64,000 bases of DNA from Rhodohalobacter sulfatireducens (GCF_022012475.1 NZ_JAKLWS010000006.1:1-64000), one strand, 5' to 3'; shown: positions 25,594 through 34,166, counted from the first letter of the stretch. Notes: generated by a model from the letters alone, not told the origin. Translations and numbers: made by a program.

Positions 25594-26883
25594 TTACATT
25601 TCTAACTCTTTCATCTCAATCCGATACTTTGTAATGTATGGGAGGCCGGTTTCAGTATCTGTTTCTTGAGTGTACAAGTAGCCGTTTTTCACCAGTGCGA
25701 TTAATTTGTCCCGCGGCCACAAAAAACGAGCCAACAGCTTTCCGGATTCATCGAGTATCCAGTACTGGTCTTCTTCAAGATTCTCAGTAAACGTTGATAC
25801 CCACAACTGGTTTTCAACAAGTGTTCTCATGGATTTCAGTATCGGCCAGGTTACCGGAAAATCACTACCTGGGGCATTCTGTACAACACTTGTCCAGTAA
25901 TCGATAACTTGTTCATCTACCTCTCTCCCAAGTAAATTTTGATATGTACTAACCTTGGCCTTAATCAGACGTAAAGCGTCTTTCCTTGAAAATGGTCTCT
26001 TTTTTACCGGGTAATAAAATGCCCGCACATATCTGCCGCCAGGTTCATATACCTTAATCAAAAACTCCTGTGAACTGGGTGAATGATAAATTTGCTTTAC
26101 ATCCCTTGAAAAGGTAATCAGGTTCATTGGGTGGCCTGCCAGTGGAAGTGCCAATGCCCTGAACTCTCCATTCACAGTGGCGGTTAACGTGATACCAATA
26201 CCACACAGTTCAAAAATTTTATCCGGTAAAATACGACCTTCATCGTCGGTTAGATAGTATTTTGTAATTTGTCTCTCTTCCAGCTCAGAGGAAGATTTTA
26301 CAGGAATCGGATTTTGAATGCCAAAAGCGGCAAGAAACTTCGTATCGTTAATAAAGTATATTGACTTGACATAAAAACCCTCCAATTCCTCAATATCTTC
26401 CTGGTTTTTCACATTCAGATCTATGGTTCGCAGTAGTTCAAATGTATCCGTTGAATAGACACTGACCCGGAACTGCATAACGTCATGGATATACAAACGG
26501 TTGGATTTCACGCTGACAGGGTTTGGCGGACTGATAAATTCACCGGGGCCTCTCCCCTCTCGCCCAATACTGGTCACATAGCTGCCGTCCGGAGAATATA
26601 CATGAACCACAAATTCGGCAGCGTCCCCAATAAATATACGTCCATCGTCCGCTACCGCTAATCCTCCAATCCTCCCGATTAATACCTCATCCGAGAGACC
26701 AAAACTTGTTGCCCTGGAAAATTGAATATCCAAAGTAGGATTGTCATCCGGTGTATATACCGTCAAATTTTCAAGCTCTCGCCAATGTTTAGGAAGTTCA
26801 TCTTCCACTTGTTGACAGCCTAAAAATAGTACAAGCGGGATGAGCAGCCATATTTTGTTAGAATTGATAAATTCAAATCGCAT
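25594..26883 (-). CDS. 6-bladed beta-propeller lipoprotein (4), paired with peptide 27059-27376
   Basis: This 429-residue lipoprotein (lipobox LFLGC, Cys23) has the opening LENLTVYTPDDNPTLDIQFSR, blade DGRIFIGDAAEFVVHVYSPDGSY, signature GREGRGPGEF (near residue 110) and the C-terminal ETGLPYITKYRIEM. The last blade closes the ring with a DESGKLLARFLWPRD strand. It follows its peptide gene by 175 bases and precedes the DUF6625-like gene by 23 bases. It belongs to the subgroup that includes the propellers at 28342, 30667, 41698, 42975, 44324, 45556 and 54757. The ligand is unknown. Confidence 0.88.
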   Translation of the reverse strand: MRFEFINSNKIWLLIPLVLFLGCQQVEDELPKHWRELENLTVYTPDDNPTLDIQFSRATSFGLSDEVLIGRIGGLAVADDGRIFIGDAAEFVVHVYSPDGSYVTSIGREGRGPGEFISPPNPVSVKSNRLYIHDVMQFRVSVYSTDTFELLRTIDLNVKNQEDIEELEGFYVKSIYFINDTKFLAAFGIQNPIPVKSSSELEERQITKYYLTDDEGRILPDKIFELCGIGITLTATVNGEFRALALPLAGHPMNLITFSRDVKQIYHSPSSQEFLIKVYEPGGRYVRAFYYPVKKRPFSRKDALRLIKAKVSTYQNLLGREVDEQVIDYWTSVVQNAPGSDFPVTWPILKSMRTLVENQLWVSTFTENLEEDQYWILDESGKLLARFLWPRDKLIALVKNGYLYTQETDTETGLPYITKYRIEMKELEM

Positions 26884-27058
26884 ATATATTTCTTTTTTAA
26901 AATGAAATAGGTCGAATCGGGCTTCTGACTTATCAACACTGAAATACCAAGTAAAGGTGTCAGGTTCTGCAGGTTATGAATTCAAATCTGAATCCTTGCC
27001 CTTAACATACCTGACACCATTATGGTTTTCTTGACAAATTCCAATTTTCCAGAATACA

Positions 27059-27376
27059 TTACACACAACAAGAACAGTCTGTAGAAGTACCCCAAGATGC
27101 AGAAACCAATACGCCACCCGGACAGTTAGAACCAGCAGTAGCTAGTGTTTGCTGGCAGACCGTCATTGGAGATGTACCATTGGCATGTGCACAAGAACAT
27201 GCTTGATAAACACAATACCCAAACCCTCCTTGCAACGGATCGTAATCCTGCACCTGACAGATAACAGTGTCAGTCGTTGCATTATCACCACATCCTGATC
27301 CAGCCATTATCTCCCTCATTTCTGAGCGGTTGAGGGTTGTACTAATTGCACCAATATCGATCTTTTTTCGATTCAT
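27059..27376 (-). CDS. Cys-rich exported peptide precursor, GG-type leader (B)
   Basis: The 105-residue precursor starts MNRKKIDIGAISTTLNRSEM and has the REIMAG cleavage motif at residues 21-26. The core holds ten cysteines, ending D-C-S-C-C-V, and is rich in Gly, Thr and Ser. A strong AAAGGAG site lies 6 bases before the ATG. The 5' leader region resembles those of peptides C and D, including a GGGACAAG block about 65 bases upstream, and the palindromic site lies 245 bases upstream. Leader identity with C and D contrasts with unrelated cores, as in RiPP or bacteriocin families that diversify the core. Confidence 0.85.
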   Translation of the reverse strand: MNRKKIDIGAISTTLNRSEMREIMAGSGCGDNATTDTVICQVQDYDPLQGGFGYCVYQACSCAHANGTSPMTVCQQTLATAGSNCPGGVLVSASWGTSTDCSCCV

Positions 27377-27621
27377 CTTTTTCTCCTTTGTTTTGGTTTA
27401 ACTGGCAACTTGTTCTACCACAGTTATGATTATATAGGCGGGACAAGATCTTTTGCCCCCCGAACCATTGAACTCGCTTTAGAGTTGTTCACCAAACACT
27501 CTGCTTTCATACTATATGTATTTTGAGAGTGAGCTTTTCCATCCTGTCTTAATTAGAAAAATTACATTTCTAAAACAACATTTGGTCTGAGGAAATCTTA
27601 ACAAACAAAAAGCATAATCGC

Positions 27622-27641
27622 ACCCCTATTATTTTAGGGGT
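27622..27641 (-). promoter_or_regulatory. Palindromic operator-like site 2
   Basis: The site is ACCCCTATTATTTTAGGGGT, identical to sites 3 and 4. In minus-strand orientation it is followed by GCGATTATGCTTTTTGTTTG, nearly the same as at site 3. The conserved T-rich stretch about 15-30 bases beyond the palindrome may be the core promoter of the peptide B unit, with the palindrome as an upstream activator or repressor site. Confidence 0.7.
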
Positions 27642-27741
27642 TTGCACGTAAGCTTCTTATTACATGGTAGGCAAACCATTCTGCTACCTTCACTTTCACT
27701 AAAACCTCAGCTTTTGGGGTTAATCTGATCGATCATTGGTT

Positions 27742-27853
27742 TTAAGTAAAATATACAGTGGGGTTGTATTTACAGGTATGTGCAAAATAGTGGAAATACC
27801 AGGGGAGTTTTCCAAAGAAACAAATCAGGAGGGTTATACTTTTACCTCTGTTA
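27742..27853 (-). pseudogene. Remnant of DUF6625-like gene (N-terminal fragment)
   Basis: The minus strand reads ITLLICFFGKLPWYFHYF, then AHTCKYNPTVYFT and a stop at 27742-27744. This matches the first 40 residues of the intact gene at 24719-25570 at both protein and DNA level. There is no start codon in the expected place and the rest of the gene is missing. It lies just upstream of palindromic site 2, and a sister fragment with the same end lies before site 3. Both fragments share the same break, so the truncation predates duplication. Confidence 0.8.
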
Positions 27854-27971
27854 TTTTTAGATGGGTTCATTTATGCACACTATTTATTAACCGATACAAC
27901 AGAACCATCTTAAATCGTTTACTTTTACAATGAATTGCATCATTTTAAATTCATTTTTTAACAGTTTCATC

Positions 27972-28319
27972 TCAATCTTGTATCTCATAATGTGCTGTAG
28001 CCCGATCTCCGTTGTTCCCGCTGCCGGTTTGCAGCCAAATGGCCAAGCTCACATTGACCGGCCAAGCGGCCATGGTGATGGTCGGCGGGACCTGCCTTAC
28101 CAGTTGCTCCCACTTCAGTTTAGCTCTGATGGTCCGGAAACCGATGTTCTCGGCCACCTCGCTGATACTCAGCAGCGATATCCCCTCACGGTTGATCCCG
28201 CTGCGGCCCAGCAGGATCTCCATCTTGTAGCTGCGTCCATAATGCTTTGCGACCATGTGGAAGCAAGTGGACCCGCAGTCCATAGCGTCATGTTGGCGAT
28301 AATAGAGAAACTTGATCAT
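27972..28319 (-). pseudogene. Truncated C39 peptidase remnant fused to a propeller tail
   Basis: The first 73 residues (MIKFLYYRQHDAMDCGSTC to KLKWEQL, 28101-28319) match the C39 domain at 24200-24661, including the catalytic Cys. Similarity then stops before the His-Asp part, at a GC-richer insert of about 90 bases. At 27961-28012 another frame reads TEIGLQHIMRYKIEM, the typical C-terminus of a propeller gene. So pieces of two gene types are joined, 22 bases after the intact propeller at 28342. It cannot encode an active protease and is evidence of an ancestral longer module. Confidence 0.8.
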
Positions 28320-28341
28320 ATCGAAATAGACCTTTATGAAG

Positions 28342-29589
28342 TTATCGTTCGGTCAGATTGATGCTGTATTTGACAACTTTGCTTTCCCAGCCTTCCGGAT
28401 CATCGCTGCCCTTTGAATCAAAAGATTTTGTATAAAGGTACCCGTTTTGAATATCGCAGATCGCTTCATTTTCGGGGGCGATAATCTTTGCAAGAAGCTC
28501 TCCTGATTCTCCGAGCATCCACCACTCGCTTGTCTCCGTGTCTACTGCAACGGTCACCCAAATTCTGTTTTCGTCATCGATTCTCATATTGTGTAAAACC
28601 GGGGCCGTTTCCGGAATCTCCACATCAGCCTCCTCCAATGCATTTTTGATGGCGAGTTGGGAATGACCTCCAGGCAACCGAACAGAATCTACATCAAACG
28701 GGGGGCCCATTACCGGGTAATAAATTGCGAATTGGTAGATGCCCTCCGCATCATATTTCTTGATCAAAAAGTCTTCGGTCTGGGAGACCGTATATATCGC
28801 ATTATCATGAGATAAAACATATAAAGATCGCCCCATAAGTGACAACTGCATACGCAACGGTAACAATGTATTGCCCCGATTCTCATTTACAATGTAAAAT
28901 GGGGATGGCAATTCTATCAGCGGCTCAGGGTTTAAAACATTTCCCTCCGTGTCAACCAGCATGAATTTTGTATTCGCGGTTCTGCCGGAACCGGTCGGTA
29001 GGCCACTGAATATGGCCAACAGATTGCCGTCACTTCTGGCTCGGAAATCGCTCAATTTCATGTCCCGGACCGCCTCAAGATCTCTGACGTTCCAATCTTG
29101 AAGGTTTGTTGTTTTTTCAAATGAGTAATCATCGGCGGAAAAAAAACTAAGACGTTTGGTTGATTGGTCCTGCAGAAAAACTCTGCCTGCATTGATTTGA
29201 AAGTTGTTTGATACGAATTCGTATTCACCGGGTCCTCTTCCGGATCGGCCAATTTGCATGCGGTACGACCCGTCGGGATTATAGACATGAAGCTCGGTTT
29301 TAAAATCGTTATTCTGTCCCCTGATAATCACCCGGTCATTGTCATCCACTGCACAACTGGTAATAGTTATCAAATAGGGTTCTCTCGGATCATTTCCCCC
29401 ACCAAAAGACTGCTCTTGGACAAGATCCACCTCATAGGCCGGTTCCGAGTCGGCCGGATATACCGTGAGGCTGTCAAGCTCCTGAATATGTTCTGCTTTT
29501 TCTGATCCAGAATTATTGGAGCATTGAATAAGGTATAGACATGATAGTATGCTCAATAATAATATTTGGGAATATCGCAAGTATTGCAT
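28342..29589 (-). CDS. 6-bladed beta-propeller lipoprotein (5), paired with peptide 29740-30042
   Basis: This 415-residue lipoprotein (lipobox YLIQC, Cys23) reads LDSLTVYPADSEPAYEVDLV after the anchor, with the signature GRSGRGPGEYEF near residue 115. The C-terminus is diverged (WESKVVKYSINL) compared with the ETGLQ ending of its relatives. The last strand WMLGESGELLAKIIAPENE is conserved. It follows its peptide gene by 150 bases. The middle blades differ strongly from neighbouring propellers, as would fit a specific partner. A C39 remnant follows at once, where the other modules have or had the glycosyltransferase. Confidence 0.87.
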   Translation of the reverse strand: MQYLRYSQILLLSILSCLYLIQCSNNSGSEKAEHIQELDSLTVYPADSEPAYEVDLVQEQSFGGGNDPREPYLITITSCAVDDNDRVIIRGQNNDFKTELHVYNPDGSYRMQIGRSGRGPGEYEFVSNNFQINAGRVFLQDQSTKRLSFFSADDYSFEKTTNLQDWNVRDLEAVRDMKLSDFRARSDGNLLAIFSGLPTGSGRTANTKFMLVDTEGNVLNPEPLIELPSPFYIVNENRGNTLLPLRMQLSLMGRSLYVLSHDNAIYTVSQTEDFLIKKYDAEGIYQFAIYYPVMGPPFDVDSVRLPGGHSQLAIKNALEEADVEIPETAPVLHNMRIDDENRIWVTVAVDTETSEWWMLGESGELLAKIIAPENEAICDIQNGYLYTKSFDSKGSDDPEGWESKVVKYSINLTER

Positions 29590-29739
29590 TACATAGCTTG
29601 AAAAACAAAAAGGGTATTAGATAATACGTAGATGTTTAGCGGATTGAATCAAACAACCTGACAGAGTACCGTTCTTTTTGCTTCCTGTCAGGTCGCTAAA
29701 CAGCTAAGATAATACCCATTTGTTTTATTAATCTTTAGT

Positions 29740-30042
29740 TTATCCATAGTTTATACCGCACTGTGCTATTGCCTGCGCCCATAATTGGTTTACTTGTTGT
29801 ACACATTCCATCTGACATGAAGGAGTATTACACTCAGCCATACAAGCGGCATTCAAACAATTATAAAAATAACTAGCAGTAGAACAACCACTATATATGC
29901 ATCCTGGTGCAGTTCCACAACCACAACCGCCAGTACCATCGCCACCGCCTCCAATGTCACCTGAACCCGCCATAATCTCCTTCATTTCTGAGCGGCTAAG
30001 GGCTGAACTGATTGCGCCAATATTGATCTTTTTACGCTTCAT
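29740..30042 (-). CDS. Cys-rich exported peptide precursor, GG-type leader (C)
   Basis: The 100-residue precursor starts MKRKKINIGAISSALSRSEM and continues KEIMAGSG. A glycine-rich spacer (DIGGGGDGTGG) leads to a core with ten cysteines. The middle has C-x4-C-x3-C-x4-C-x3-C (residues 62-80), a twin C-x3-C arrangement that would staple two helices. The AAAGGAGATAAAG ribosome binding site is strong. The upstream region, including palindromic site 3 and the 5' leader, is a duplicate of that of peptide B. The core is unrelated in sequence to A, B and D. Confidence 0.86.
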   Translation of the reverse strand: MKRKKINIGAISSALSRSEMKEIMAGSGDIGGGGDGTGGCGCGTAPGCIYSGCSTASYFYNCLNAACMAECNTPSCQMECVQQVNQLWAQAIAQCGINYG

Positions 30043-30331
30043 CTTTATCTCCTTTGTTTTAATTTTACTTGAAACTTGTTTTGTCTACTCCTAATTACAC
30101 AGACGGGTACAAGTCGTTTGAACCTTTTTGCCTTACTGACATCCACTTTATAGCACGCTCACCAGGCAAACTGTTTTTTTATCTCTCCCGGCCACTGCTG
30201 TTTAGAAGACTGAAGGTTTAACTCTCTGCGCGTATAGGTTGTACTTCTCCAACTTCGCTTCATTGCAAAAGTATGATTTCTATAACATCATGTGGCCTGA
30301 ATGAAGCTTAACAAACGAAAAGCATAATCGC

Positions 30332-30351
30332 ACCCCTATTATTTTAGGGGT
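30332..30351 (-). promoter_or_regulatory. Palindromic operator-like site 3
   Basis: The palindrome ACCCCTATTATTTTAGGGGT lies 290 bases upstream of the peptide C start, inside a 623-base non-coding gap (30043-30666). The surrounding 60 bases are nearly identical to those at site 2 (AGCATAATCG before and TTTGCAxGTAAGCTTC after, plus strand). The rest of the gap holds the conserved 5' leader near 30102-30113 and a decayed gene fragment at 30511-30610. Confidence 0.7.
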
Positions 30352-30510
30352 TTGCATGTAAGCTTCATATTATATGATAAGCCAATTCTCGTACCTTCTT
30401 TCACTAAACCCTCGACTTTTGGGTGTTAATCTGATCGATCTTTTCCTTCTCTTGATAGATGACATATTTTATCTTTAGGCAATAGGTTGGACCAACTTCG
30501 ATCATCAATT

Positions 30511-30610
30511 TTAAGTAAAATACACGATAGGATTATATTTACAGGTATGAACATAATAGTGGAAATACCAGGGAAGCTTTCCAAAGAGGCAAAACAGGAT
30601 GGCTATTTAC
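30511..30610 (-). pseudogene. Remnant of DUF6625-like gene (second N-terminal fragment)
   Basis: The minus strand reads IAILFCLFGKLPWYFHYY, then VHTCKYNPIVYFT and a stop at 30511-30513. This is the same fragment, with the same end point, as the remnant at 27742-27853, and it matches the start of the intact gene at 24719-25570. It lies 57 bases after the stop of the propeller at 30667, the position where the intact module has its glycosyltransferase gene. It shows that tandem copies of a peptide, propeller and transferase module have lost their third gene. Confidence 0.8.
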
Positions 30611-30666
30611 TCTATTTTTCTCGACTTGAAGGCCTCGTCTACGGTAAGTGACTATCATTATTCTAA

Positions 30667-31857
30667 TTACTTTATCTCAAAACGGTATTTTACTATCTGC
30701 TGAACTCCTGTTTCCTTATCAGTTTCACGGGCGTATACATATTCATCTTTGACAACCTCAATGTGGCGGTCTCGCGGCCAAATGAACTTTGCTAGCAGTT
30801 TGCCGGATCTCTTAAAGATCCACCATTCATATAAGTCTGGATCGTCTAAAAAAGTGGATATCCAAATACGATTTTCATCATCCACTTTTAGAAAATCAAA
30901 AGCCGGCCATGTTGTGGGTAGCTCGTCAGTACGAATCGCATTCCTCGTCTGCTCATCATCGTATTGAATCAAGACATCTCTTTCCGTTAGTTTAACTTTC
31001 GAATAAGGATAGAAGAAAGCACGTTGATATGTTCCATTCTCATCATAAAACTTAAACAACATTTCTTCAGTCCGGCCATAAACTAATTGTCCTTTGTAAT
31101 AGTCAAATTGTGTTCCCGGTTTGTAAGGCACGTTAAACATCACTAGACCCTCATTTACAAGTACCCTCCCTCCCCAATCGAATGAAAATATTTCATGTTC
31201 TAGATAGTTTCCCTCTTTAGGATTAAAAGTGGAGATCTCATAGGTACGGCTCTCAACATTATCTGCAGAAGAAACGCCCTCATCGCTGAAAATAATCAGG
31301 TAATTGCCATCTGAACGAATATAAAAGTTGGTCACCCTGTAAAACAAACCTTGTTGACTTGTACGGTTTTTCCATAAAGGTTTATTATCACTCTCTTGGT
31401 CAATTGAAATATTAATATCCCGCTCATGTTCCAGATTATTAAGATCAAAAACTGAAATCTTCTGAAGTTGATAATCCAATGCATGTAGATAGTTTCCACT
31501 GATCCTGATCACCCAAATCATTTGAAACTCACCTGGCCCTCTGCCTTCCCTACCAAGACTTCCGAGATATGAGCCATCGGTATTATAAACGTGAATGGTC
31601 TTAGTCATAAAATCTGCAATATAAACGCGACCATTCTCATCCACAGCCGTACTTCTAACAATGGAACCTAAGAATACTGCCTCTGTTTCCCCAAATGAGA
31701 TTTCTGATACAAAGGTAACATCAAAAAGTGGCTCTGCTTCTTGAGAATAAACACTTAAATTATCTAAACCTTGTAGCCGTTCTGGGATATTGGAAGATTT
31801 AGGGTGCGAGCAACTTATTAAAATAAATAAGAAAATGTATCCTAAATTTATTTTCAT
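30667..31857 (-). CDS. 6-bladed beta-propeller lipoprotein (6), paired with peptide 32018-32263
   Basis: This 396-residue lipoprotein (LFILISC, Cys16) has LDNLSVYSQEAEPLFDVTF at the mature start, blade NGRVYIADFMTKTIHVYNTDGSY, signature LGREGRGPGEF and C-terminal ETGVQQIVKYRFEI. It is most like the propeller at 44324 in the array downstream (shared IRSDGNYLIIFSDEGVSSAD and SFDWGGRVLVN patterns), which links the peptide locus to the propeller-only array. It follows peptide D by 160 bases and is the last gene of the unit that begins with the VKOR-thioredoxin fusion. Confidence 0.88.
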   Translation of the reverse strand: MKINLGYIFLFILISCSHPKSSNIPERLQGLDNLSVYSQEAEPLFDVTFVSEISFGETEAVFLGSIVRSTAVDENGRVYIADFMTKTIHVYNTDGSYLGSLGREGRGPGEFQMIWVIRISGNYLHALDYQLQKISVFDLNNLEHERDINISIDQESDNKPLWKNRTSQQGLFYRVTNFYIRSDGNYLIIFSDEGVSSADNVESRTYEISTFNPKEGNYLEHEIFSFDWGGRVLVNEGLVMFNVPYKPGTQFDYYKGQLVYGRTEEMLFKFYDENGTYQRAFFYPYSKVKLTERDVLIQYDDEQTRNAIRTDELPTTWPAFDFLKVDDENRIWISTFLDDPDLYEWWIFKRSGKLLAKFIWPRDRHIEVVKDEYVYARETDKETGVQQIVKYRFEIK

Positions 31858-32017
31858 GTCTTTTCAATTATATGTAAACACATTATAATTTTGACTATAG
31901 GTATTTTAATTCTTTAGATTATAAAATTGAATAGGAGCCTTTAATTAAAGGCTCCTAATAAAGATTTTTTATTCTAATATAAATCAACTTAGAAACTGAG
32001 ATAGAAGTCTACTTTTA

Positions 32018-32263
32018 CTAACCTATACAAGTTGATGATCCTGACGTATCACATCCGTAGTCGGGATATCCCCTATCTGTACATTTGGTTTTACCATGCT
32101 CTCCAGTTCCAACCTGATAACAGTGTATACCACCGATGCATATATAACAGCCCCCCGTACCACCACCGCCTCCACCTTGATCTGAACCAGCCATTATCTT
32201 CTTCATTTCCGATCGATTAAGGGTCTTTGAAATTGCACCAATATTGATCTTTTTTCGTTTCAT
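32018..32263 (-). CDS. Cys-rich exported peptide precursor, GG-type leader (D)
   Basis: The 81-residue precursor has MKRKKINIGAISKTLNRSEM and the KKIMAGS cleavage motif, then a Gly6 spacer and a core with six cysteines (39, 42, 48, 61, 71, 79) starting C-x2-C. The core is hydrophilic, with several Gly, Thr, Tyr and His. A strong AAGGAGATAAA ribosome binding site precedes it. It lies 145 bases after the VKOR-thioredoxin gene in the same orientation with no palindromic site between, so it is probably co-transcribed with the protein best suited to oxidise it. Confidence 0.86.
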   Translation of the reverse strand: MKRKKINIGAISKTLNRSEMKKIMAGSDQGGGGGGTGGCYICIGGIHCYQVGTGEHGKTKCTDRGYPDYGCDTSGSSTCIG

Positions 32264-32408
32264 TTTTATCTCCTTGTTTGGTTTAGTTTATAGCCTGTTT
32301 TACCCACACTCATAATGACACGTAGGCTGGGACAAGCCATTTGAACCCTTTTGCGTGGTAAATTCGCTTTAAGAAGCGTTTTAACCTGTAAAACTGTTTG
32401 CATATTTA

Positions 32409-34058
32409 TTATCCGACTGAAACTGTTTGCTGCTTTTGATCCATTTTTTCCCAAGAAGTCAACTGTTCGATCAATGCGGGCATTAAATTTTTAATATCAT
32501 CTATTCTGTAACCTTTCGGCAACTTGCAACTATTAATAAAAAACGTAGGTGTTATATGAATTTCTTCTCGTTTAAACCAATCGGCATGCAAATCAATAAT
32601 ATTAATATTCTGATCATAACTAACTCGTTCACTCGATTCAATTGGGTGCCTCTTTTTGAAGTCGTCCAGTCTTACAAAATTATACATAGAATCGTACCAG
32701 TTTTGTAACAACCAAACAGTTCTATCAGATTGATTCTTTTGACCATAGATATTCTGCAGCCATACATTCAAAATGTATCCACCCGGACTATTAATCTCAT
32801 CACCTTTTTTATAATTATCCAGGAATAAACGAATCGACAGATTCACAGTATCCGGCCATCGCTCCACCAGTTGAACAGCTTTCTCAAAACCATCTTTACA
32901 AGGGCCACATCCAAGGCTGGCCGCCATTATAATCTGTATTGGAGTATCCGGTTTTCCAATAAGAAGCTCCTTTTCAAATGGAGAGGTATCTACCCGTTTT
33001 TCCTTACTGAGCAGTTGTGTAAAAACTTTCGGGGAATATTTCACCCTGTTAGCTGCAATCTCCGCCGCAGCAGCCTCACTGCCCTCCTCCATTCGGTTTT
33101 TCAAAAGAAATTCAAGAGAAGTGACAGCCACCAACAAAAGTATGATCTGAGTGATAGCCCAAAACCCTGTATCACTGAATTCAAAAACATTCGTTGTGTA
33201 CATCCATCCGAAAAGAACAGCTTGTACCAAGAATACCGCTCCAACCAACAGACAGAGTCTGCACCAGGATTTCAGCTTCATAGCCTGCACATATAAGGAA
33301 TACCCAACGGCTGGGAGGGAAAGCATAACAGAAACAAACAAAACGGATAAAATGGATGTGACTTCACTTCCCACTGGAAGCCAGATACCGGCTACAATCA
33401 GTTGAAAAGTAAAGTAGCTCAGCACGGCATCCGAAAGCTTGAAGCGACCAAACAGGGTGGCTTCGTCAGAGGTCAGAACACGATCGCAATTTATGTTTTG
33501 TCCTGCGTTGCAAAACGACTCAACAATATCATATCGAATCCCAATATCTTTTGCCGTTAATAGAAGTCCAAGGACGGTTCCCGAAAGAGATGTGGCCAGT
33601 AGTATTATATTGTACCAGGTAAAATGCTGCGTAAGCAACATTCCAAGAAACAAAAGAGCAGACAGCCCGAGAATAACAAACCCCCATTTTGCCGACTTTT
33701 CTCTTGATAGATACTCCTGGTGCTCTTTGTCTTTTGTTATATCACCATCCTCTGCATAAAGTATGACCCCGTCCCAATCGTCCAAATCAGAGCGATGTTC
33801 TTCCAGCTCTTTTTGGTTACGAATGAGAAGCAGTTGTCCCTGTCCTCTCTTCAGATGCAGCACGAATGGAATCGGAAGGTTTTCGAGATCCTCCTTTTGA
33901 ACCCTTGCTACCGCGTGCTCAATGCCAAACCGCTCCAATGTATCGGCAACGCTCAGAATGGACGGATACTCCGGGTGAGAGGCCACACATTTTCGGAAAT
34001 ATGTTTTGGAAACGGGAATGTCGAGAAGTTTCAAGTAGTCAAGAAGTACCTGTTCCAT
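32409..34058 (-). CDS. C39-like / VKOR / thioredoxin three-domain membrane oxidoreductase
   Basis: From Met at 34058 the protein has 549 residues. Residues 1-100 resemble a degenerate C39-like domain (FGIEHAVARVQKEDLENLPIPFVLHL) without the catalytic triad. Residues 125-315 are a VKOR-type membrane domain with Cys183, Cys191 and the redox pair Cys266-x2-Cys269 (SWCRLC). The C-terminal part is a DsbA/thioredoxin-like domain with Cys384-GP-Cys387. Such proteins make disulfides in exported proteins using quinone. It opens the unit containing peptide D, so oxidative folding of Cys-rich peptides is the most direct reading. The longer frame to 34133 overlaps the palindromic site and is unlikely. 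Confidence 0.88.
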   Translation of the reverse strand: MEQVLLDYLKLLDIPVSKTYFRKCVASHPEYPSILSVADTLERFGIEHAVARVQKEDLENLPIPFVLHLKRGQGQLLLIRNQKELEEHRSDLDDWDGVILYAEDGDITKDKEHQEYLSREKSAKWGFVILGLSALLFLGMLLTQHFTWYNIILLATSLSGTVLGLLLTAKDIGIRYDIVESFCNAGQNINCDRVLTSDEATLFGRFKLSDAVLSYFTFQLIVAGIWLPVGSEVTSILSVLFVSVMLSLPAVGYSLYVQAMKLKSWCRLCLLVGAVFLVQAVLFGWMYTTNVFEFSDTGFWAITQIILLLVAVTSLEFLLKNRMEEGSEAAAAEIAANRVKYSPKVFTQLLSKEKRVDTSPFEKELLIGKPDTPIQIIMAASLGCGPCKDGFEKAVQLVERWPDTVNLSIRLFLDNYKKGDEINSPGGYILNVWLQNIYGQKNQSDRTVWLLQNWYDSMYNFVRLDDFKKRHPIESSERVSYDQNINIIDLHADWFKREEIHITPTFFINSCKLPKGYRIDDIKNLMPALIEQLTSWEKMDQKQQTVSVG

Positions 34059-34131
34059 ATTCAGTCCATTCAGAATATAAATTATTAAACAATGATCTGA
34101 ATAGATGCTAATAAATGAACAGCAGTTTTGC

Positions 34132-34151
34132 ACCCCTATTATTTTAGGGGT
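34132..34151 (-). promoter_or_regulatory. Palindromic operator-like site 4
   Basis: The palindrome ACCCCTATTATTTTAGGGGT is identical to sites 2 and 3. It lies 15 bases after the stop of the GerE-type regulator and 73 bases before the VKOR-thioredoxin start. In minus orientation it is followed by GCAAAACTGCTGTTCATTTA, like the other sites in its spacing of T-rich sequence. Its position beside a regulator gene makes that regulator the first candidate to bind all four sites. Confidence 0.68.
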
Positions 34152-34166
34152 TACAATAAGCCGTTA

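Noticed and set aside
27930-28361. 143-codon plus-strand frame across the C39 remnant
   Set aside because: It is the antisense of homologous remnant genes on the minus strand, which explain the sequence better.
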